Of a stretch of 64,000 bases of DNA, positions 35,654 through 43,585 are shown in pieces; the first letter of the stretch is position 1, and the number at the start of each line of letters is the position of its first letter. The notes below the pieces were generated by a model that did not search any database, had not been told where the DNA came from, and saw only the letters and a list, made by a program, of their open reading frames with translations. The stretch comes from Mycobacterium sp. GA-2829 (GTDB lineage Bacteria; Actinomycetota; Actinomycetes; Mycobacteriales; Mycobacteriaceae), in contig NZ_LQIT01000011.1 of NCBI RefSeq assembly GCF_001499965.1, positions 58,863 to 122,862 on the forward strand, in the 5' to 3' direction. The translations under genes and the position numbers were made by a program.

Positions 35654-36541
35654 CTAGGAGTGCGAGCTCCACCAGGTGTAGAGCTGATCGAGCGTCGGCC
35701 CCTGCGCCCCGGCCTTCACGACGGCGATCAGGGAGTCGTCGGTGTTGGTCCACGCCACTACCGGCCGGCTGCCCTGCAGCCCGCAGAAGAGCACGCCGCT
35801 GACCTTCTGAGGGGTGGCGTTGCGCCGCCAGGGTCCGGGTGACTGGATGTTGCCGGGGCAGGTCACGATGGTGGACGCCTCGACCACGTCGTTGAAGGCG
35901 GTGTCCAGGGCGGTGTCGTCGGCGGCGATCGTGTAGGTCGCCGCCGGAGGGCCGCCCGGATCGGTGTTGGCACCGCATGACGCCTCGGCGAGCGCACCCG
36001 TCGGCGGCGTCTGCAGTTCGCAGGCATCGGGTGTGTAGCCGCGTGGGAACAGGGCGCGCAGTTCGGCCTCCGCTTCCGGATCGGCGGTGTTGGACGGGGT
36101 GGTCGTCGTGGCCGCCGCTCCCCCGTCGTCGTCGCCTCCGGACGGGATGAGTAGCCACGCCGCGATGCCGACGATGATGACGCCCGCGATCGCGGCGGCG
36201 ATCAGCCACTTCGGCTTCTTCTGCTGCGGCGGCGCCACCTGCGACCGCGGTACGACGGGCGGCGGTGCGCTGGACTCCGGCGCCCATCCGGTCGCCGGCG
36301 GCGGTTCGGGGGCGTACTCGGGCTCGACCGGCTGCTCGATGGACTGCTCGACGGGTTGCTCGATGGGCTCGGCGAATTCGTCGGGACCGGAATCGGCGAC
36401 CGGGTCGGCGAGTGGTTCCCACAGCGGCTCGGCCACCGGCTCGACGGCGGGCTGATCGACGGGCGCACCGTCGGCGTCCGGATCGGGGGCGGGTCCCGTC
36501 GCCCAGGGGTCCGACGACGGCGGCGGAGGCGGCCACATCAT
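35654..36541 (-). CDS. single-pass membrane protein with acidic Pro-rich cytosolic part and Cys-containing extracellular domain
   Basis: 295 residues, not assigned to a named family. The N-terminal 110 residues are Pro/Glu-rich with repeated EQPVEQ-type segments; one membrane helix follows basic KKPK (about 112-132, WLIAAAIAGVIIVGIAAWLLI); then a Thr-rich linker and an exported domain of about 135 residues with four cysteines (DACELQ, ASCGAN, VTCPGN, LFCGLQ), enough for two disulfides. The outside domain, ending DQLYTWWSSHS, looks like sensor or lipoprotein domains seen in other mycobacterial membrane proteins. It lies downstream of the espM-like gene on the same strand with a 120-bp gap. Confidence 0.65.
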   Translation of the reverse strand: MMWPPPPPSSDPWATGPAPDPDADGAPVDQPAVEPVAEPLWEPLADPVADSGPDEFAEPIEQPVEQSIEQPVEPEYAPEPPPATGWAPESSAPPPVVPRSQVAPPQQKKPKWLIAAAIAGVIIVGIAAWLLIPSGGDDDGGAAATTTTPSNTADPEAEAELRALFPRGYTPDACELQTPPTGALAEASCGANTDPGGPPAATYTIAADDTALDTAFNDVVEASTIVTCPGNIQSPGPWRRNATPQKVSGVLFCGLQGSRPVVAWTNTDDSLIAVVKAGAQGPTLDQLYTWWSSHS

Positions 36542-36661
36542 GTCCCGACCTCCACATCCTTCGTCATCACGTCACGACCCTCACTCAGGTGACCTGCCGA
36601 GCGTACCGATGTGAGCGTAGTAGGCCACACCGCACCACGCGCTCCCCGAATCGCGCCCGCA

Positions 36662-37405
36662 TCAATCCAACTCACCGATCAACGCGAGGATCGCGGCGGC
36701 CGCATTCGCCGAAATCGGCCGTTCGGCCTCGGCATTGGCGATGTCCTCATCGGACACCCCTGCGGCTTGGGCGGTTTCGTCAATCGTCAGGTTCGCGCGC
36801 CGCCGGGCGGCGTACAAGCGTTGTCCGATGGTGGCATTCGGCGCGCTGGCGGCCAGCATCGTCAACTCGTCCATCCGTCGGCGCACGGCGCTGAGCGCCT
36901 TGATGAGCGGCGGGGTGACCTTGTTGAGTCGGGCGGCGCTGGCGACGGCGGATTCGAGTTGGCGGACCTCGGCGAGGATGGCCGTCACCCGGGGCGTGAA
37001 ATCGGGATGGTCGACGGCGGGCAGCGCAGCAGCAGTGGCGCCGATGGTGTTGACCGCGGATTCGACGGCCTGCGCGATCACCGACGAGTCGCCCGGAGGG
37101 GCCGGCGGCGGAACCGGTGCGACCGGTGTGCTCGCGACGGTGACGGGTTCGCCCCTGCGAATCTTCGCGATGGTGCCCGTGGGCCAGCGCAACACCTCTT
37201 CGAGCTTTGCCCGCGTGCGTTCCCGAGGCCAGCTGCGGCCCTTCTCGAACGCGATCAGCGCGCCGGCGTTGATGATGCCGTCCGCGGCCAGGCTCCGTTG
37301 GCTGATGTCGAGTTCACGCCGCCGCGCCGCCGCCGCCGCACCGGCTCGGGCGACCCCGGGATCGAGGACCCCTGTCGCCTCGTCGATCGGCTCCGCGTTG
37401 GTCAT
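36662..37405 (-). CDS. espM: EspM-like transcriptional regulator lacking the FHA-like N-terminal domain
   Basis: A 247-residue regulator next to and divergent from whiB6, the position of EspM, which represses whiB6 and so links ESX-1 status to gene expression in M. marinum. The first part has an XRE-like helix-turn-helix (AAARRRELDISQRSLAADG, INAGALIAFEKGRSWPRERTR) and EVLRWPTGTIAKIRRG, the middle is helical, and a second HTH-like block ends the protein (LYAARRRANLTIDETAQAAGV). As I remember, the M. tuberculosis and M. marinum proteins carry about 150 more N-terminal residues with an FHA-like domain. Here an in-frame TGA lies four codons upstream of the ATG, so the short form is real in this sequence. 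ATG 37405 has GAGGA at twelve bases. Confidence 0.72.
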   Translation of the reverse strand: MTNAEPIDEATGVLDPGVARAGAAAAARRRELDISQRSLAADGIINAGALIAFEKGRSWPRERTRAKLEEVLRWPTGTIAKIRRGEPVTVASTPVAPVPPPAPPGDSSVIAQAVESAVNTIGATAAALPAVDHPDFTPRVTAILAEVRQLESAVASAARLNKVTPPLIKALSAVRRRMDELTMLAASAPNATIGQRLYAARRRANLTIDETAQAAGVSDEDIANAEAERPISANAAAAILALIGELD

Positions 37406-37741
37406 GGACGGCGCTCATCCTCGTTGGCTCGACGGCGGCTCGGTGTCGTAATACTAACCGCGAGAACCGCCGCCGCTATGACTCGGGTGCGGTTTCCGTT
37501 GGCAATTCCGTATCAAAGCTATACCTTTCAAGGCCGTCGCACGCGCAATGCTTCGGTTTTCGTTGCGGAACCGCAGCGGCATGAGATGCCCGTTCGCCTG
37601 GTGAAGAGGCGTTCGTCGCGCAGAGTGACGCACTCCACGTACCCGCACCCATCTCAAACCGTTGCATCGCTACGGTTGTTGCTATAGATTTCCCCTCAAC
37701 GCGGGGCGCTGGCCCGCATGGCTCGTTCGAAGGAGTTACCC
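37406..37741. promoter_or_regulatory. 336-bp divergent regulatory region between espM-like gene and whiB6
   Basis: No gene is visible in this gap. On the plus strand TTGCAT (37662-37667) and TATAGA (37683-37688), 15 bases apart, form a plausible whiB6 promoter about 55 bases above its start. On the minus strand a TAGTAT hexamer (37451-37456) may serve the espM-like gene. In M. marinum EspM binds this intergenic region; the exact site cannot be picked from sequence alone. Confidence 0.5.
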
Positions 37742-38035
37742 ATGAGCAACGTGACATTCCTGGAAATCCCGGTCGGCGCTTGTACGCGTGATCCGGAGCG
37801 GTGGACCACGACCGCGGACGAGGAGGCCAAGGCCATCTGCCGCGGCTGCCCGCGCCGCTGGATGTGTGCCCGTGACGCGGTTGAACTCCCCCGCGCCGAG
37901 GGGCTGTGGGCCGGCATCGTCATCCCGGAGGCCGGGCGGGGCCGCACCTTCGCGCTCAAGCAGCTTCGTTCGCTGGCAGAGCGCAACGGCTACCCGATCC
38001 GCGCCATCCGACGGGTGTTCCCGGAATCGGCCTGA
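37742..38035 (+). CDS. whiB6: WhiB-family iron-sulfur regulator WhiB6
   Basis: A 97-residue Fe-S cluster regulator that activates ESX-1 genes and responds to redox stress and NO. The four cluster cysteines are in GACTRDPERW and AICRGCPRRWMCARDA, followed by the WhiB turn GLWAGIVIPE and a basic C-terminal region GRGRTFALKQLRSLAERNGYP that resembles WhiB6. ATG 37742 follows GAAGGAG. It is divergent from the espM-like gene, as in other mycobacteria. Confidence 0.95.
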   Translation: MSNVTFLEIPVGACTRDPERWTTTADEEAKAICRGCPRRWMCARDAVELPRAEGLWAGIVIPEAGRGRTFALKQLRSLAERNGYPIRAIRRVFPESA

Positions 38036-38114
38036 ACCGTCCGGAATATCCCCGGCGGCACCCCGGTTACATGATGCGACGGTGCCGGGCATAGCCCCGG
38101 GCCCCACCCCAACA

Positions 38115-38129
38115 GTCGCTTCGAGCGAC
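38115..38129. terminator. short hairpin between whiB6 and the convergent DivIVA-like gene
   Basis: GTCGCT and AGCGAC form a 6-bp stem around TCG in the 133-bp gap between the two convergent stops. It could serve as a weak terminator for either. Confidence 0.3.
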
Positions 38130-38168
38130 CACTCGCCGAGAGGCGCCATGGCGGCACCGTCCCCACTT

Positions 38169-38447
38169 CTACCGACTGTCGAGCGCGGCGATCGCCGCCG
38201 CTACGGCCTCCAGGTATTCGTCGACCTCGGCCTCGTCGTAACCGCGACGGCCGAGCGGCGGCTTGGGGAATCGGATCCCGCGGACGTCGTCGGCGCACAG
38301 ATGCCCGCGGCCCTCGAGGCGGCGGGCCGTCAGCGCCAGCAGGTCGTGCACCGATTTCGGTTCGTAGCCGCGCCTGTTCCACGGTGACTTCGTGAATGTG
38401 GCGTTGCGTACGGCGTCGGCGGTCAATCCGCCGGAGGGCTCGCTCAT
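38169..38447 (-). CDS. small DivIVA-like domain protein
   Basis: A 92-residue protein with two copies of the DivIVA-like motif: VRNATFTKSPWNRRGYEPKSVHDLL and VRGIRFPKPPLGRRGYDEAEVDEYL. This F-x-x-P-x-x-xRGY-x-x-x-VD pattern is the N-terminal membrane-binding element of DivIVA/Wag31. There is no long coiled coil, so it is not a full Wag31 and may be a partner or regulator at the pole. ATG 38447 is chosen because the family match begins there; a longer in-frame reading to 39179 runs antisense to the EVE-domain gene and is rejected. Confidence 0.75.
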   Translation of the reverse strand: MSEPSGGLTADAVRNATFTKSPWNRRGYEPKSVHDLLALTARRLEGRGHLCADDVRGIRFPKPPLGRRGYDEAEVDEYLEAVAAAIAALDSR

Positions 38448-38579
38448 CGCCTGCGATCGTAACCGCGCATGACGCTGTCGTTCGCCGTTCGTCGTTCGTT
38501 CATCCCCAGCGCGCCATTGCTCCACAGCGCCGCTCACGACCACCGCCTCCTGTCGGCGACCCCGCCTAGCGTCCCAACC

Positions 38580-39065
38580 ATGACGAACTGGATAACCACG
38601 GTGAGCCGCGATCACGTCGAACGTGCAGTCCGCGGCCGTTTCACCCAAGCGAATCACGGTAAGCCGCACGCGCTTCGGCGCATGGCGCGCGGGGATTGGC
38701 TCATCTTCTACTCGCCTCGCACCACCCATCCCGACGGCCCGCCACTGCAGGCGTTCACCGCGATCGGCCAGGTGGTCGACGACGAGCCGTATGAGGCCGA
38801 CGTCTCCGAGAATCCCTGGCGGCGCAACGTCGACTTCCTGGACTGCGTCGAGACCCCGATCCGGCCCATGATCGATGACCTCGACTTCGTCGAGAACAAA
38901 CAGCGCTGGGGATATAAGTTCCGGTTCGGCGTCTTCCGCATCGACGACCACGATTTCGAGGTCATCCGCACCGCGATGACGCGCCCGCCGGAACTGGTGG
39001 CCGCGGCGACGGTCAACGAGACCTCTGGCGGGGTATCCGAGAGCGAACAGAACCACCCCGACTGA
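38580..39065 (+). CDS. EVE domain-containing protein (UPF0310)
   Basis: A 161-residue EVE/PUA-like domain protein. It begins MTNWITTVSRDHVERAV and shows RMARGDWLIFYSPRT, FTAIGQVVDDEPYEAD, PWRRNVDFL and WGYKFRFGVFRI, typical of UPF0310. EVE domains bind modified bases in DNA or RNA, and some are linked to modification-dependent restriction; this one stands alone, which is the usual housekeeping form. ATG 38580 is chosen because the family match starts there. The GNAT gene follows after 13 bases. Confidence 0.85.
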   Translation: MTNWITTVSRDHVERAVRGRFTQANHGKPHALRRMARGDWLIFYSPRTTHPDGPPLQAFTAIGQVVDDEPYEADVSENPWRRNVDFLDCVETPIRPMIDDLDFVENKQRWGYKFRFGVFRIDDHDFEVIRTAMTRPPELVAAATVNETSGGVSESEQNHPD

Positions 39066-39078
39066 TCGAGGAGACATC

Positions 39079-39384
39079 GTGACCACCGACAAGACCGGCG
39101 CGTCCACCACCGTCAACGCCGAATCCGACCGCTTCACCATCGGCGTCGAGGACAAGACCGTCGGCTTCGCCGCGTTCACCGACCGCGGTGGTCAGCGGGT
39201 GTTCACCCACACCGAGGTGGAGGAGGAGTACGAGGGTCGCGGGTTGGCCACCATCCTGGTCGCGGAAGCGCTCGACCGAACCCGCGACGCGGGGCTGCGG
39301 ATTGTGCCCGCGTGCGCGCTGGTCGCGAACTACGTGGAGAAGCACGACGAGTACAGCGACATCGTCGACCCCGTGGAGGACTGA
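39079..39384 (+). CDS. YjdJ-type GNAT N-acetyltransferase domain protein
   Basis: A 101-residue mini-GNAT of the PF14542 type. It shows AESDRFTIGVEDKTVGFAAF, FTHTEVEEEYEGRGLATILVAEALD containing the acetyl-CoA loop (GRGLA), and IVPACALVANYVEKH near the end. Substrates are unknown; small GNATs of this type have been linked to metabolite or protein acylation. GTG 39079 follows GAGGAGA. It appears to be in a unit with the EVE gene. Confidence 0.85.
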   Translation: MTTDKTGASTTVNAESDRFTIGVEDKTVGFAAFTDRGGQRVFTHTEVEEEYEGRGLATILVAEALDRTRDAGLRIVPACALVANYVEKHDEYSDIVDPVED

Positions 39385-39428
39385 ACCTCCGGCCGTAGGG
39401 CCTGCTGCCCACCGTTAGGGTCAGCGCG

Positions 39429-40259
39429 GTGAGCACTTCCCGACCTTCCGCGCCGGCGTTCTTCCTCCCGGACGGCGACACGCTCTGCCCCACCGCCATC
39501 TCTCGAGGACCCTGGGGCGAGACGGTGAGCGGGACGTACGTCGGCGGTCTGCTGGGCCACGTCATCGAGCGCGACACCGCGGCGGACCCGGACATGCAAC
39601 CGGCGCGGCTCACCGTCGACCTCCTGCGCCCGGTCGGGATGGCGTCGATCACCGCGCGGTCGACGGTGGTGCGCCGCGGGCGGCGACTGTGGCTCGTCGA
39701 AGCCGAACTCCTGCAGGCCGACACCGTCGTGGCCCGCGCGAGTGCCCTGCTGCTGCGGCGCGGCACCGCGCCGGCCGACGATGCGTGGACCACTCCGCTG
39801 GAAATGCCGCCCCTGCCGCCGGATCCGGTCGAGACCGGCGGGCGCACGACGCTGCTGTGGGTGTTCGGCGGCAGCGACACCACGCATCCCACGCCGGACC
39901 TGCGCGGCTGGCAGCAGTCAGGTCCGAAATCGTTGTGGGTCAAGGAGATCACGCCGCTGGTCGAGGGGATCGAGCTGAGCCCGTTCGTGCGGGCGGCCAT
40001 CGGCGGCGACTATGCGAGTTCGTTGACCAACTTCGGGTCGACGGGTCTGCCGTTCATCAACGCGGACTACACGGTGTCGCTGAGCCGGCTGCCGGTCGGT
40101 CCACATCTGGGGCTCGCGGCGCTGACCCACCACAGCTGCGACGGCGTCTCGGTGGGGGTGGCGACGATGTTCGATCGTCTCGGCCCGATCGGCAACGCCA
40201 CGGTGACGGCGTTGGCGAACCCGGGTTTCACGCCCGGGCTCAGCGGGGCTGCAGGATGA
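39429..40259 (+). CDS. acyl-CoA thioesterase-like hotdog protein
   Basis: A 276-residue double-hotdog protein of the TesB-like thioesterase family. It shows SRGPWGETVSGTYVGGLLGHVIER and QPARLTVDLLRPVGMASITARSTVVRRGRRLWLVEAEL in the first hotdog, and SLTNFGSTGLPFINADYTVSLSRLP in the second. It probably hydrolyses an acyl-CoA, but substrate and activity are unknown. GTG 39429 is the only sensible start. Its 3' end overlaps the convergent gene below by 20 bases. Confidence 0.75.
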   Translation: MSTSRPSAPAFFLPDGDTLCPTAISRGPWGETVSGTYVGGLLGHVIERDTAADPDMQPARLTVDLLRPVGMASITARSTVVRRGRRLWLVEAELLQADTVVARASALLLRRGTAPADDAWTTPLEMPPLPPDPVETGGRTTLLWVFGGSDTTHPTPDLRGWQQSGPKSLWVKEITPLVEGIELSPFVRAAIGGDYASSLTNFGSTGLPFINADYTVSLSRLPVGPHLGLAALTHHSCDGVSVGVATMFDRLGPIGNATVTALANPGFTPGLSGAAG

Positions 40260-40716
40260 CCACCGGGATCTGCCGGTCGGTCCAGCTCTGGTAGTTCTCG
40301 AAGTCGGCGTAGAGGTCGACGAGTGGCGGCCACAGCCGGGTGCGCTGGTCCTCGTCGGCGACTACCGCGCGGACCGCGCGGCGCTGCGGACCGATCTGCG
40401 CGAACACGTCAGGATGGGCCACCAGGTTGCGGTACCACTGCGGATGTTCGCGGCGCCCGCCCTGTGATGCGACGATCACCACGTCGGCGCCGTCGCGCAT
40501 GTACAGCAGCGGGGTGACGAACCACTTGCCGGATTTGCGGCCGCGGTGTTCGAGCAGCATGGTCGGCACCGGTTTACGCAGACCCGCGCCGACGCGCCAC
40601 TTCCCGCCGATGCGACCCCCGGTGCGGCGGTACACCCACACGTGGGCCTTGCCGACGGCCTTGAAGATCTTCGGCAGCAGCGGCGAATCCAGCTGCTTCG
40701 GGCGCGGCGCGGTCAT
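40240..40716 (-). CDS. deazaflavin (F420)-dependent nitroreductase family protein (Ddn-like)
   Basis: A 158-residue split-barrel protein of the mycobacterial F420H2-dependent Ddn/FGD-like quinone reductase family. It begins with the usual helical tail (LPKIFKAVGKAHVWVYRRTGGR) and shows MLLEHRGRKSGKWFVTPLLYM and VVIVASQGGRREHPQWYRNLVAHPDV, the family signature region. It is coupled to the upstream F420/PPOX-type gene by an ATGA overlap at 40713-40716. The two form a small redox unit. Confidence 0.87.
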   Translation of the reverse strand: MTAPRPKQLDSPLLPKIFKAVGKAHVWVYRRTGGRIGGKWRVGAGLRKPVPTMLLEHRGRKSGKWFVTPLLYMRDGADVVIVASQGGRREHPQWYRNLVAHPDVFAQIGPQRRAVRAVVADEDQRTRLWPPLVDLYADFENYQSWTDRQIPVVILQPR

Positions 40717-41222
40717 TGCTCCCCGAGGTACTGGGCGGTGCTGCCGCTCAGCGGCATATCGGGCATCCCGAGCTTGCGGTGATCCCAACTGCGCGTACGT
40801 TCGGGCACCACGCGCACCGCGATCCGGTTGTTCATCATCTGGTCGACGAACGGCTTCATCTCGTCGCTGTAGGGCCCGGTGTAGCGCTCCCACACGCTGA
40901 TCCCCACGCGCAGAAGCAGATCGGGATCCGAGTCGACGATCTCGGCGCGGCCGTCGATCGAGACCCCGCGCAGGGTGTTGTACGTGAGGCCGTCCTCGAG
41001 CATCACCGTCAGTGTGGGGTCGCGACGTAGGTTGACCGCCTTCTGCGATTTGGCTTTGGTCTCGAACCAGATCTCCCCGTCGAGCACCGCGTACCACATG
41101 GCGACCAGATGCGGCCGGCCGCTGGGCAACAGCGTTGCCAGCGTCGCGGTCCGACTGTGGTCGATGAACTCGCTGATCTCCGCATCGGACATCACGATCT
41201 TGGCCCGTTCGTTCTTGCCCAC
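40713..41222 (-). CDS. PPOX-class F420-dependent oxidoreductase
   Basis: A 169-residue split-barrel flavin/deazaflavin-binding protein. It shows EFIDHSRTATLATLLPSGRPHLVAMWYAVL, the entry strand of the PPOX class, then IWFETKAKSQKAVNLRRDPTLTVML and RGVSIDGRAEIVD. The family includes F420-dependent reductases of biliverdin and other substrates. The start at 41222 is accepted on family length. It is translationally coupled to the following Ddn-like gene. Confidence 0.85.
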   Translation of the reverse strand: MGKNERAKIVMSDAEISEFIDHSRTATLATLLPSGRPHLVAMWYAVLDGEIWFETKAKSQKAVNLRRDPTLTVMLEDGLTYNTLRGVSIDGRAEIVDSDPDLLLRVGISVWERYTGPYSDEMKPFVDQMMNNRIAVRVVPERTRSWDHRKLGMPDMPLSGSTAQYLGEQ

Positions 41223-41272
41223 GGTGTATGCCTATCAGGCCCCCGCCGTTGCCGTCACGGGAGTCCCCGTCT

Positions 41273-42295
41273 TCAGCGCGCGGTGAGTCGGCGCACCAGG
41301 GCTTCGAGCGCGGTCGTGTCGGCGGCGCTGACGGGCCGACCGGCTTCGGCGTCGGTAACGGCGTCGGGGCCCACGCCGGCGGCGTCGGCGGTCTCCTCGA
41401 CGGTCAGCTCGGCGGCGTGCCGCGCCGCATAGAGCCGCCGGCTCAGCGGCGCGTTCGGTGCCCGGGCCGCCCGCACCACGAGGTTGTTGTAGGTGCGCCG
41501 GATGTCGCGCAGCACGACGGCGACGTCGGGTCGATGCGCGCTCTTCCCCGCGTTGCGCGCCATCGTCTCGAGCCCGCGCAGGTCGAACAGCAGCGCGTCG
41601 ACGTATTCGTCGTACCCGGGGTCGTCCTGTTTGGGGGCGGCGTCGATGCGCGCCTTCACGTTGGCGAGGGCGATCTCCGCGGCGTCGACCATCACCGCCA
41701 TCTGCACTGTGTCGGAGAGGATCTCGGTGCTCTCGTCCTCCGGAACCGGTCCGCCGGCATGGATCACGGCGATGGTTCCCGGCGGCCAGCGCAAGTGCGC
41801 CTCGAGGCGGCCGAGCTCCTCGTCGGACGGCCACTGCACGCCGGCCTCGAAGTCGGCCAGCACCTGCTGGTCGATCACACCGTCCGCGGCCAGGCGGCGC
41901 CGGGTGAAGCCGAGTTCCTCACGCCGGTCGGCGACAGCGGCGCCCACGCGGGCGACGTCACCGTCCGCAACGGCGTCCTCCTCGACGGTCAACGTGACCG
42001 GGATCCCCTCGGCGTGCCCCAACCGGACCGTCGCCGCGTCGCGGACCTCGACGGTGTCGACCCGCGCGCCCTCCACGAACATCCCGTTCGTGCTGGCGGC
42101 ATCGCTCACCACCCAGTGGCCGCCGCGCACCTCGATCCGCGCGTGGACCCGCGAGACCCGCGGATCGTCGACACGGATCTGCGCGGGCGACTCCCGGCCG
42201 ATCAGGATCGGCGCATCGTCGGGCGCGATGGTGTACGGAATCTCGCCACACCGGATCCTCAGCGCGGGAACGCTTTCGTCCGCGACCTGCACCAT
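41273..42295 (-). CDS. FHA domain plus HTH protein, full-length EspM-like paralogue
   Basis: A 340-residue protein. An N-terminal FHA domain (about 28-95) carries the phosphothreonine-binding pattern ILIGRESP, SRVHARIEV and SDAASTNGMFVEG. After it comes the same two-HTH architecture as the gene at 36662: RREELGFTRRRLAADGVIDQQ with LRWPPGTIAVI, and at the end LYAARHAAELTVEETADAAGV. The two proteins are clear paralogues, with this one retaining the FHA part. ATG 42295 follows GGGGGAGG. It lies downstream of the Fn3/GAP1/GTPase cassette on the same strand after a 131-bp gap. It could respond to Ser/Thr kinase signalling; its target is unknown. Confidence 0.78.
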   Translation of the reverse strand: MVQVADESVPALRIRCGEIPYTIAPDDAPILIGRESPAQIRVDDPRVSRVHARIEVRGGHWVVSDAASTNGMFVEGARVDTVEVRDAATVRLGHAEGIPVTLTVEEDAVADGDVARVGAAVADRREELGFTRRRLAADGVIDQQVLADFEAGVQWPSDEELGRLEAHLRWPPGTIAVIHAGGPVPEDESTEILSDTVQMAVMVDAAEIALANVKARIDAAPKQDDPGYDEYVDALLFDLRGLETMARNAGKSAHRPDVAVVLRDIRRTYNNLVVRAARAPNAPLSRRLYAARHAAELTVEETADAAGVGPDAVTDAEAGRPVSAADTTALEALVRRLTAR

Positions 42296-42426
42296 GGACC
42301 TCCCCCGCGAACACTTCGCCCTGCGATGCTAACCAATCGCCGGCTCATTCAGGCCGCATGCGGCGCTCCCGGTGCCGTGCCGTTATCGACGCCGCCGTCA
42401 CCGACGTCCTGGTCGGATGGCGTACC

Positions 42427-43584
42427 TCAGAGCACGCCGTAGGGCGCCGTCACCCATCGCACCGGGTCGACCGTCCGGAACGGTGCGATCCCCCGCGAGT
42501 GCAACCGGTTACCGCTCGGCGGCGCACCGAGAGCGGACACCGCGAAATAGCGATGACCGAGCCGTCGTCCGGTGGACGGATTCTCCACCGCCGCGACGAT
42601 CGCCCCGCCGTGCAACCGGGTGAGCAAGCTGCGCACCTCCTCGTGCAGCAGCTGACCGTCGGCCTCGTCGTACTGCGGGGTGTCCGACGGATCCCGCAGG
42701 TACGCCGCACCGGCATTCGACATGATCAGGCTCCACTCGGAGCCCTCGACATCGCGCAGCACGCGCAGTGCGTCGAACTTCGAGACGATCACCGCCAGCT
42801 TCGGCTGCGCGGGCCCTACCGCGTGCAGCACGTTGTTCAGCACCGCCCGCGGGTCGCCCCCGCTGAAGGCCTGCGCCGGCAACAGATCGTGGAGTTGGTC
42901 GCGAATCCCCTTGATGCGCAACGGGTCGAACATGAAGAACACCGCATCGGCGTTGGGGAAGAACCGGAACGTCGGGGTGTTGAGGTCGCCGGATTCCAGG
43001 TCCTCCCCCGCCACGTCACGCAGCACGAGATAGCGCCGGACGCCGTGCCACACCCCGATCCCGTAGATCAGCGGTTCGCGTTGATGCGACGACTGCGTCT
43101 GCACCGTCGGCGTGGGTGGCACGAGACCGCGTTGGACGTAGAGCGGTGTCTCGTAATTCATCGTGTAGGCCACCGCCGTCGCGCGGGTGGCGGGCTGCAT
43201 CGACACTCCGAGGTGCTCGCAGAGCAGTTCGAGCTGTTTGATCAGCACCCCGATGTAGAGGCTCTTACCGGTCGCGCGGGCTCCCGCCATCGCGATGCAC
43301 ACGGCGTGGCCGCTGCGCCAGTCGTCGGGCAGCATGAAGTGGCAGACGGGGCAGATCTCCACGGCCGGGCCGGCCAACGCCTGGCTGGCCTCCGACAGCG
43401 GCGGCGGCGGACCGGTGTACCCGGGCGGGCGCGTCCAGGTGTAGAGCGGTCCGGAATCGGCGGGCGCGCCGAGATACGACGACGCGAGGTCGTCGCGGTA
43501 TCGGGTGCCTCCGGCCTGCGGCGGCAGCGTCCACAGATACTGGCTCCCGTCCAGTACGGAGAAGCACCGCGGGCATTTCGACAT
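42427..43584 (-). CDS. zinc-ribbon P-loop (TRAFAC-like) GTPase of the GAP1 cassette
   Basis: 385 residues. The N-terminus carries a split zinc ribbon, CPRC (4-7) and CPVC (78-81). A GTPase domain follows, with P-loop GARATGKS (101-108), a switch II strand VLRDVAGED, and the guanine-specificity motif VSKFDAL, where SKxD stands in for NKxD. This pattern resembles the TRAFAC-clade or DO-GTPase proteins that comparative genomics has placed with GAP1 proteins in predicted conflict or signalling systems. The ATG at 43584 is one base after the stop of the GAP1 gene (TGACATG), so translation is coupled. No effector enzyme is visible in the protein. Confidence 0.72.
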   Translation of the reverse strand: MSKCPRCFSVLDGSQYLWTLPPQAGGTRYRDDLASSYLGAPADSGPLYTWTRPPGYTGPPPPLSEASQALAGPAVEICPVCHFMLPDDWRSGHAVCIAMAGARATGKSLYIGVLIKQLELLCEHLGVSMQPATRATAVAYTMNYETPLYVQRGLVPPTPTVQTQSSHQREPLIYGIGVWHGVRRYLVLRDVAGEDLESGDLNTPTFRFFPNADAVFFMFDPLRIKGIRDQLHDLLPAQAFSGGDPRAVLNNVLHAVGPAQPKLAVIVSKFDALRVLRDVEGSEWSLIMSNAGAAYLRDPSDTPQYDEADGQLLHEEVRSLLTRLHGGAIVAAVENPSTGRRLGHRYFAVSALGAPPSGNRLHSRGIAPFRTVDPVRWVTAPYGVL

Positions 43585-43585
43585 G

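Noticed and set aside
38169..39179. 336-residue reading of the DivIVA-like gene
   Set aside because: The extra 245 residues are antisense to the EVE gene; only the last 92 residues show a family pattern.
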